NCBI RefSeq assembly: GCF_000002995.4
Contig: NW_025062479.1
Location: 6,937,221-7,001,220 of the forward strand
Reading direction: 5' to 3'
DNA: 64,000 nucleotides
Origin: Brugia malayi
Lineage: Eukaryota; Nematoda; Chromadorea; Rhabditida; Onchocercidae
The translations under genes were made by a program, and so were the position numbers. The notes under the pieces are model-generated. The model worked only from the letters and a program-made list of their open reading frames with translations. It searched no databases and was not told the origin of the DNA. Shown one piece after another: positions 56,637-64,000 of the stretch (within the stretch, counting starts at the first letter, position 1; the number at the start of each line of letters is the position of its first letter).

Positions 56637-58956
56637 TTCGTTGAGTTTTTTATAATAACCAGTTTTAAAAAAAGTGAATTTTTGATTTCTCTCACTTCGA
56701 CTTTTTAAAAAGTGATGTCAATATAATTGAAATGAGTCCGCTATACTGATAATAAGAATTCAGTAAAGTTCTTTGTTAATAATATTGGTGACAAATATCT
56801 TTAAGTTAATTTAAGATAAACATCTTTAAGTTAATTCCAAAGAAAATTTCAAAACTTCGTCTTGAAGGTTTAGGAAAAGTTTTTGGTTCTTAATTAATAT
56901 TTGTCTTGAAGAAAAAGTTATTGGAAGAAAAAGGAAAAGAATCGAACAAAGAAGTGTCAGAATAATGCTGATTAAAAAAATGTACAGTGCAGTAAGCCAG
57001 CCCATTTCGGTATTGCTTTATCGTTAAGGTTGAACGAAATATTTGGTTGTTCGCATACCTTTCTGCGTTCTATTCGACCTATGATCTCCTTCTGTCTGCT
57101 TGAAAATCCTGCTTTTCTGAACACTGATTTGACTTCTGGAGAATGAAGCTAATTTATAAATACGTTATTTAGAAAGTAGTGGTAACTTATCACACAAATC
57201 GCGCAATAGAGAGCTGGTGGTTACATGATTGTGGATGAGTATCTGACTTGTAGAAGTAAAGTGTTCTAGTTTTCGTGTGAAACTGCCTTAAAACTAGTGT
57301 GGAGCTGTGCTGAATGAGTTCTTTGCGAAGTAAGGACATGACTTGTATGGTACATGTTTAAAATTTAAAAAACTGAATGGCGTACATTATCCTGTTTTGA
57401 TTCAGTCCATAACATAAATTGGAACCGGTTAAATTTCAAATCGACTAAAGATTATGTTCAGTGTGGAAGATTTTACATGTGACTAATACATTTGTTGGAG
57501 TCAGTAAACAGGTATGTAGTATTTGGGGAGATTCATATTGTACAACAGTTTCAAAGAGGATGTTGAACTGTTCCCGAAAGTTTTGCTGAGTAAGTGAGTA
57601 GTGTCATAATTGCACATATCTGAAAAGGCAAAAAATAAGAAACAGGACAATAAAATTGACATACTCAAATTTCTAATCGCGAAAAACGTGTAACCGTAGA
57701 AATAGAGATCCTTATGTGTTTCATTAACATGCCGAAAAAGACACTTTAAAGTTCTAATTCAAGCAATGAAGTAATTGTTCAAAATAGCTCATTTAAGCAT
57801 TCTAGAAATAGCTGGTTTCATACCAGTTTTTAATTCGAATTATCCAGTTCCAGTCTACATTTTGTTTTGAGATTCTTCATTTTTTCGGGATTCTCGTTTC
57901 TACGAATTATTCCTCTGTCAGTTGAAAAGGTTATAACCACGTCCTAAAAATTTTCAAAGCGTGTTTTCTGGAAACGTTTTCTTTGATTCAACATCATATT
58001 TCTGAATTCAGAGCTCGCCCGTTCAGAATGCCTATGAAGTGCATGGCATTTGCCATTTAGTAGGCATCAATTCAAAATATGTGTTTTACAGGCGAATTTC
58101 ATCAGCATATGCAAAAAAACTGGTGATACTAGTGGATTGAATATAACGTCACATAATTATTTTATTCTTTATCCAAAAAAAAATTCACCCTCTTAATGAT
58201 TACGAACTATGAACTACACCGCCTCTACATTGATGTGCGAATTATATTCGAAATTATTTGTGCAAAGTTATGAACACATTTCAAAGTTTCTAAATAATAA
58301 CACGTACAGTCCGTTTTCTACGGACTTACTGAGGACCAGGTTAAAAGTTGAAGAAGCTTGATGTTTTGAGGCCGGACATCGGATATACATACACTGGCAT
58401 TTTTAATGCTCTCTTTTAATCTCTTCAAATACAGACTTTCCTCATTCCATTTCCTACAAGTTGAAATTTTCAGATATCTGAACTTCAAATAGGATGTAAA
58501 CCAATCAGGAGATATATTGATTTCAAATTATTAAGAAGACCTACTAAAAGTAACATAAAAATTAAAATGTCCAAATTATTAATTATTCGAAAATCTGGAA
58601 GACTAAGCACTTACTGAGAGCAAATTTGACTGAAAAAGTGTGCATTTACGCTTGTACGACACCAACTTGAAGTGAATGTGTCATGTTTGAAAGCGAAAAA
58701 AAATTGTGGTATGAATAACACTTACAAGTTATCGTCTTGTTGATATGAAAGTTGTTTTCACAATGAATCATGTGATGTACTAGAATGTAAATGAAAGAGA
58801 AGATACAGCACTTCTTTTGCTGGAATGATTATTATAGACACTACGATATATAAGAAATGCATAGATGTTGCAGGGAAAGTGAATTAATGATATAGAGGGA
58901 GTTATCAATCAAATGAGGTAATGAATCCGGCCAGGATGATAACCTGTCTAGTAAAA
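56637..58956. other. Intergenic between fat-2 and chitin-binding gene
   Basis: The 3' flank of fat-2 has a short duplicated phrase (ATCTTTAAGTTAATT near 56798 and 56822). The remainder shows nothing coding, no obvious repeats and no RNA gene. Confidence 0.5.
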
Positions 58957-61900
58957 ATGAAGAAAAAATTCATATCGAAAAAAAAAAAAATTCTAGTTTT
59001 GTGTGGCTTTCCCTCATTCCTACAAATAGGTAAAAGGTATGAGATCTGCACCCAGTTTTTAATTTATTCCTTGTCCATCCTATTCTGCTCTTACTCTTCT
59101 ACTGCCTTATTCTCATTGTTATTTCATTTACAATATGCAGCTTATCACTCTTCTTACCAGCTCATTTTCTATCTACTTCGGTATGTCCATCTTCATCAGT
59201 CTCCAAATATAGATTTCCCTGGATCAATGCAGCATCTCCTCAACAGTTATTGGTACTCGTTTAAACTGAGAGTATTTCTTAGTGTAATAAAACGTGAAAT
59301 AGACTAAATGTCAGAAAAGACAAAGTTTTAATCGAAAAGCAATATTATACATGTAATATCTGTAACTGAATGTGTATTTGTGTAGCTATAACTGAAAATT
59401 ATTTGTTTCAGTACAGTGCTACACGAAATCAATAGAAAATAGAAGAGACAATAGTGGAGATAATGGCATCATCTCTTCAGTGATTTGGCGTAGTATTATT
59501 GGTGATATTTGCCAATTATCATCTTTTCCACGTCCAACAACTGATCCAAACAAATACATCGAGTGCGTATTCCAAGCCGAAAATGCTGGAAATCGGTTAG
59601 ATAATGGTCAATTCGAAAAATAGCTTTTAAAATCCGAAAAATTCAGTTGTTGAAAAAATGCAAGATTTTGGTACTGTTTTAGTAGTGATCTTGGTATCTG
59701 GGCATCAAAGATCTGCCCGATTGGATATCAGTTTGTAACATCAGCTCGAGAATGTAAAGTCATTGGATTCATTAAAGCTCGACAGCAGTTGTGCGAAGGG
59801 TCCAATGCTGAAAAATATAAATTCTGTCCTCAGCTAAGAAATGGTCCAAAGGTTAGGCTGTGAATTAAATGGAAAATCCTGTTCCATTTCCTAAACTAGA
59901 AAATAATGATATTTGATTGCAGCTCGTAGTGAAAAGAGTGGAGCAACAAAAGGAACAATGCCTGTGTGTCTTGAATGAAGAGAATTGTGACTGCCCAAAA
60001 GTTGTAATCATCGAGCTAGTCACATATGATAAAGTTATGAATGAAAAGAATATATCAAAGGTATAGACTGGGATTGTTTTCATATTATATTCCAAATAAG
60101 AAAGGTAAGGGTAGAAATGATACTGTCTTCTAAAGATTTTTTGGAATAAAAGAATCTCAGATGTTTAACTCTACTTTCATTTTGAAATTGAATAACATAA
60201 AATGTTTTCATATTCCAGGCTCGTCAAGCTCGTCATGCGCCCTGTCAGAGTGAACAAAGATGCATAATCTCTGTAAGCCATATTTCTTGCTATTTTGTTG
60301 CAGTTAAGATTGTTTATCGAAAATGATTGGATAGTGTTGCAAGAATCTCGGGAAACTCTCGTAGAGCAATTATGGAACTGCAATGTGAAATATTTAAATA
60401 TGAGATATAATTCAGGATGATAATTGTGGTATCTGTTCGAATTCAGACAGCTTATGTACCTGTGGTTCATCAGGTTCAACTAATTTCTCCGGTGTCAATA
60501 AACTCCCGGTAGGAATTTGATTTGATTTGGCTTAATTTATGTCCTAAATTCAGTTTAACTATTTTCTTCAACAATTTGAATAGAAATATCTTCTGACTGT
60601 AATGTGATTATTTTCAGAATAAGCAAATCCCGGAAGGCTGCCAACTTTTAAATGACGGACAACAGTACTGTACTCAGATACAGGGGAAAGCAGGGAAACA
60701 ACACTATTCTACTATCATTGCGCCGCAACCATGTCCTACAGGTTTGGATCGGCCAAGTGAAATGCAAAGACAAATGCTAATGGATTTCTTAAGGGAGAGA
60801 AAGAGGGAGAAGATGTAGAGAGGGACTGAATGATATTTATTTCTCTATGATTTTCCGATCCCACATTTTTTCGTTTAGGTATAGAATGAAAAGTGGAATG
60901 ATCGGTCAGTCACTGCATCAAACATTAACACTAAATTCTCGTCAGTGAAGTCAGAATTTAAAGCAGTTTTTCAGGACCTATCTTATGAGTTGGGGTCATA
61001 TTTTAGGACACAAAATAAATAGTATAGATGGTAATTTCGAAGATCAGAGTGATGAAATTTTTTTTCAGCTAATCACGAATAATTCTTATTTACAGCAGCT
61101 GGACAAAGTGTTGAGGGTTCTAGATATCAGAAAATTTGCTCATGGATGATCGAATCGCTTGTTGCTGATCCAGAAAGTCCATCACATTTTCTGCAGTGTC
61201 AGCCAGCACCAAACAGTTTGTATTGTGGAAGATGGCAAAGTATGCCTTGCGAACCAGGCCTTATCTTTAATGCTCTCCTGCAGGTTTGCGTATGGAATCC
61301 TAGTAAGTTTTTGTTTGTTTTTACGTATTTTGTACCCTTGTCTAATCCAGTTTTTGTTGCATCTTAAAAAATACTTACTGTTAGCATATTGTCCAGCGTT
61401 CTAGTCTTTTCATCTTATTACATTATAAATTAAAACATCCCAAAAAAGGGGTCGTATGGTGAAGAAGAAAATTTCTATGGTTCTGATAAAAGTTGTAAAA
61501 TATAATTGAATGTTATGTTATATCAAATTAATGAAGTTTAATTTCCTTATCAAAACTTAAGGAATGCAATCAGAGGAAATTCCAATAATTAGCCTAGGTA
61601 TTACTGTAACGTATCCATCAATAGCTCAGCTATATTCGCATACTTCAAGTGGATACCTGATGTCCCCTATTCTGGTGATCCCTGGGTATGATGCAAATAC
61701 ACGATGCACTTGTCATGTTGGTGTGCAGATTGGTTTTTGTGGTTCTGACGGTCAGTGCCCAGGCCAGTCTGTCTGCAAAAGCAATGAATTAGCTGGACAG
61801 GGATCTGTAAGCAATTTCCAGTTTCTTGACAAAGTGAATTTTTCGAAAAGTTAAAGGCGTACTTCCTTTTCTAAAGTAACAGATCTACACCTTAAAATCA

Positions 61901-62099
61901 CTACTTTCTAACTGTGTTTCATCTACTTTTTTCCTGCTTTCATTATGAATAGTTTTGATGACATACAAAATACCACAGAATATAAGAGTCGAAATCAAGG
62001 GCGTTGAGAAAATAAAAGAAGTCATGTAAAATTTTGAAGAGTTTGTAGTTTATATTTCAGTGTCTGCTGTGTTGTTACTATAGCGAAGGAACTGTTTAG
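58957..62099 (+). CDS. Secreted cysteine-rich protein with two chitin-binding type-2 domains
   Basis: Probably an extracellular-matrix protein (cuticle, eggshell, sheath or pharynx lining). Ten exons join in phase to 441 aa: 58957-59029, 59412-59595, 59683-59851, 59923-60060, 60219-60272, 60416-60508, 60618-60741, 61096-61302, 61562-61806, 62061-62099. Exon 1 (MKKKFISKKKKILVLCGFP at its start) would be the signal peptide; it follows a GTCTAG acceptor by five bases and its one-base remainder fits exon 2, but it is the least certain exon. Domain 1 is about 58-110 with C58, C76 (DPNKYIEC), C97 and C110. Domain 2 is 292-342 with C292, C312 (HFLQC), C321, C329 and C342 (GLIFNALLQVC), typical of peritrophin-A/CBM14. 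Between them lies a Cys-rich linker (CLCVLNEENCDC). The C-terminus is also Cys-rich and ends CLLCCYYSEGTV. The exact paralogue is not recognised. AATAAA lies at about 62402. Confidence 0.82.
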
Positions 62100-64000
62100 A
62101 GAATCGCAACAAGGACTTCATTTCATCTCCGTTCATCCCCCGATCTTCAAAATTGTTAGTTGAAGTAATATATCGATGTCCACTTTAAAGAGTTTATGTT
62201 ATTATATAATAATCACACTATCATCTATAACTCTATAGTTAAATCAAAATGTAGATTTTTGTTGGTTTTTGCCATTTTCTACTTATAATTTATAATGCAT
62301 TTCTTTTCTTACGTTTTCCACTAAGTACACATTCCTTAACGACTTTTAATCTACAGTTTTGCGCTAAATTTTATAAAATATAAAATTGTTTTCAGCTTTA
62401 AAAATAAAGCTCAGACTTTGTTGTATAGCTGTCATAAGGTACACTCATCCACTACGTTTTATAATATACTCAATGAATGATTTTCAAAATTTGCTGTAAA
62501 GAGGACAAAGTACTACTTATCTTTGAAACAATTTGTAGACGTCTGAGACTTCCAACTTCTTGATAACTAACTGTCATAAAGATTAACAACTATAAAAGAA
62601 GTCCATCTATTTCATAAACAAAGAAACTTTCGCTTCAATTTTTTGACGGTTGTAATGCAATTTATGCAAAGATGATATCAACTGCAATTTTTATGATAAT
62701 CCGTTTGCAACTTATTTATGAAAGGCAACACCTCCGAAATATGCTTATTAAGCTAGTAGAACAGTGTAGATATGAAACGAAGTTTTAATAAGATGTTTAT
62801 TCAAGTTTTCAAAACATTTCATTCGTCGGTGCACTTTAAATACTCTTCATTCTATTTATAACTAATACAGCAAGCTATCACGTACTCTTAAATTTTTATC
62901 TAGCTCAGATATCTCTTTTTTATCTCCTAATTGCAACATTTGTCTATTCGATTTCAATTACATCGCTTCAATCCATTAACAAAAAAGTAGCAAAGCCTGC
63001 AACTTGAACTTATTACAGAATTATGAAATTAAGGTTCCAGTTATGAAGATATTACTACAAGTTTCAAACACGAAAAAATCAACCCAACCTTTCCCAAGAA
63101 TAGCTAAGCCCACTAAAGAATTTCACAATCCCACCTCATCTCATGAATTAGAAGTCATACTTAGATTTGTACAGGAATAAACTCATGAATCAAAAAAAGC
63201 TTCATTTTAGGAAAGTCACCAGGTGGTCTGATCCCCTAGATCCTATAAGTGGTGAAAATAATTGAGTAGAAGACTAAATATCTACTTAGTGATCCTGTGC
63301 ATTTCTAAAAAGTTCTTGACAACGTGTTGAATTTCTAGATTATGAAGGTAAAAAGGATCAATACTGGAAGGCACGAAAATTTTCAAATAACAACAGGCGA
63401 TAATCCATTATTTTCTTGAATATGTTTGAGGCAAAATAACCCACCCTAAAAGTTAAATAACACTTGTTCGGGTGAGCATTAATTTCAAATGATAGGACTA
63501 CCTATTACGAAAATCAATATTTTGGGTTTTCTCTAGACATTTGCAACATCTCTAAAAGTCAGGTTTATTTTAAATATATGGATAACAGTTAAACTATGAT
63601 TTGAAGATTACTAAAACTGAAAAAAAAAAAAAAAAAACTGTTATTCGTACCGATCAAAGAATTTTATTAGTAAATGGAATAAAATTGTTTTTCCTGGAAA
63701 TACTGCAGAAATACTAAAATAAAGCATTCACTGCTGATGAAGCAATTCATAAAACCCAGAATTACAATGAAACTTTTTAAAACCAGTTTTATTTGACTAG
63801 TCGTCTATATTTACATTTTATCAAAAATCCGTGAAAATATCAAAAATATGTCAATGAAATGCTTGGCTGAAAATCATAGGGGGATTGAATGGCTTTATAG
63901 ATAATAAAAATATGCTGGGACAGTTTTTTTTTCACAAAAAAAAATAATAAGAACACTACTGCTTCTCACACTAGGCACCACCTGTTGGACATCCATGGCT
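62100..64000. other. 3' flank and intergenic
   Basis: After the chitin-binding gene's presumed poly(A) site there is A+T-rich DNA with a run of about 17 A near 63620. At the window edge the minus strand reads a few codons (GCPTGGA) before TAG at about 63975, which could be the last codons of a gene lying outside the window; this is too short to call. Confidence 0.4.

Noticed and set aside
58921..59307. 128-codon frame at the start of the chitin-binding gene
   Set aside because: Only its first part (from the ATG at 58957 to the donor at 59029) is kept as a signal-peptide exon. The remainder is a T-rich hydrophobic run within the intron.
63960..64000. Possible last codons of a minus-strand gene at the window edge
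   Set aside because: Fewer than ten codons are visible, so any product name would be a guess.

Overview
The window is about 70% A+T eukaryotic DNA with short exons, GT..AG introns preceded by T-rich TTTCAG/TTTTAG acceptors, and no bacterial, viral or CRISPR content. The gene families and the spliced-leader-like acceptors just upstream of start codons point to a nematode. The A+T level and intron style suggest a spirurid or filarial species, but I cannot name it. Most genes had to be assembled by hand from exons joined in phase, because single open frames cover only fragments.

Layout. 1-10552: no gene that I can support. 10553-19356 (+): a 21-exon metabotropic glutamate receptor (946 aa). 19357-25097: intergenic, with a broken BEL/Pao retroelement at 23613-24196 and weak minus-strand exon-like pieces near 20 kb. 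25116-29025 (+): the XK-related scramblase regulator gene ced-8 (456 aa model), with alternative first exons and candidate alternative 3' exons reaching 30021. 33749-39604 (+): the FoxG forkhead gene fkh-2, with a terminal exon 3.3 kb downstream of the apparent stop. 43224-45921 and 46211-49118 (-): two tandem LanC-like genes of identical intron/exon plan. 49529-50419 (+): a 150-aa putative mitochondrial membrane protein transcribed divergently from the second LanC-like gene. 52763-56636 (+): a complete FAT-2-type Delta-12 fatty-acid desaturase (376 aa). 58957-62099 (+): a secreted cysteine-rich protein with two chitin-binding type-2 domains. The end of the window holds nothing I can support.

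The genes are not one pathway: neuronal signalling (mGluR), apoptosis and membrane lipid exposure (ced-8), development (fkh-2), glutathione addition to dehydroamino acids (LanC-like), lipid synthesis (fat-2) and matrix (chitin-binding). The points most worth a second look are: a Glu replacing the glutamate-amine-binding Asp of the mGluR; a non-GT splice donor in the same gene; stop codons that overlap splice donors and hide 3' exons in ced-8 and fkh-2; the tandem LanC-like pair; a diverged duplicate of a promoter plus first exon inside a LanC-like intron; and several near-perfect hairpins in introns and UTRs.
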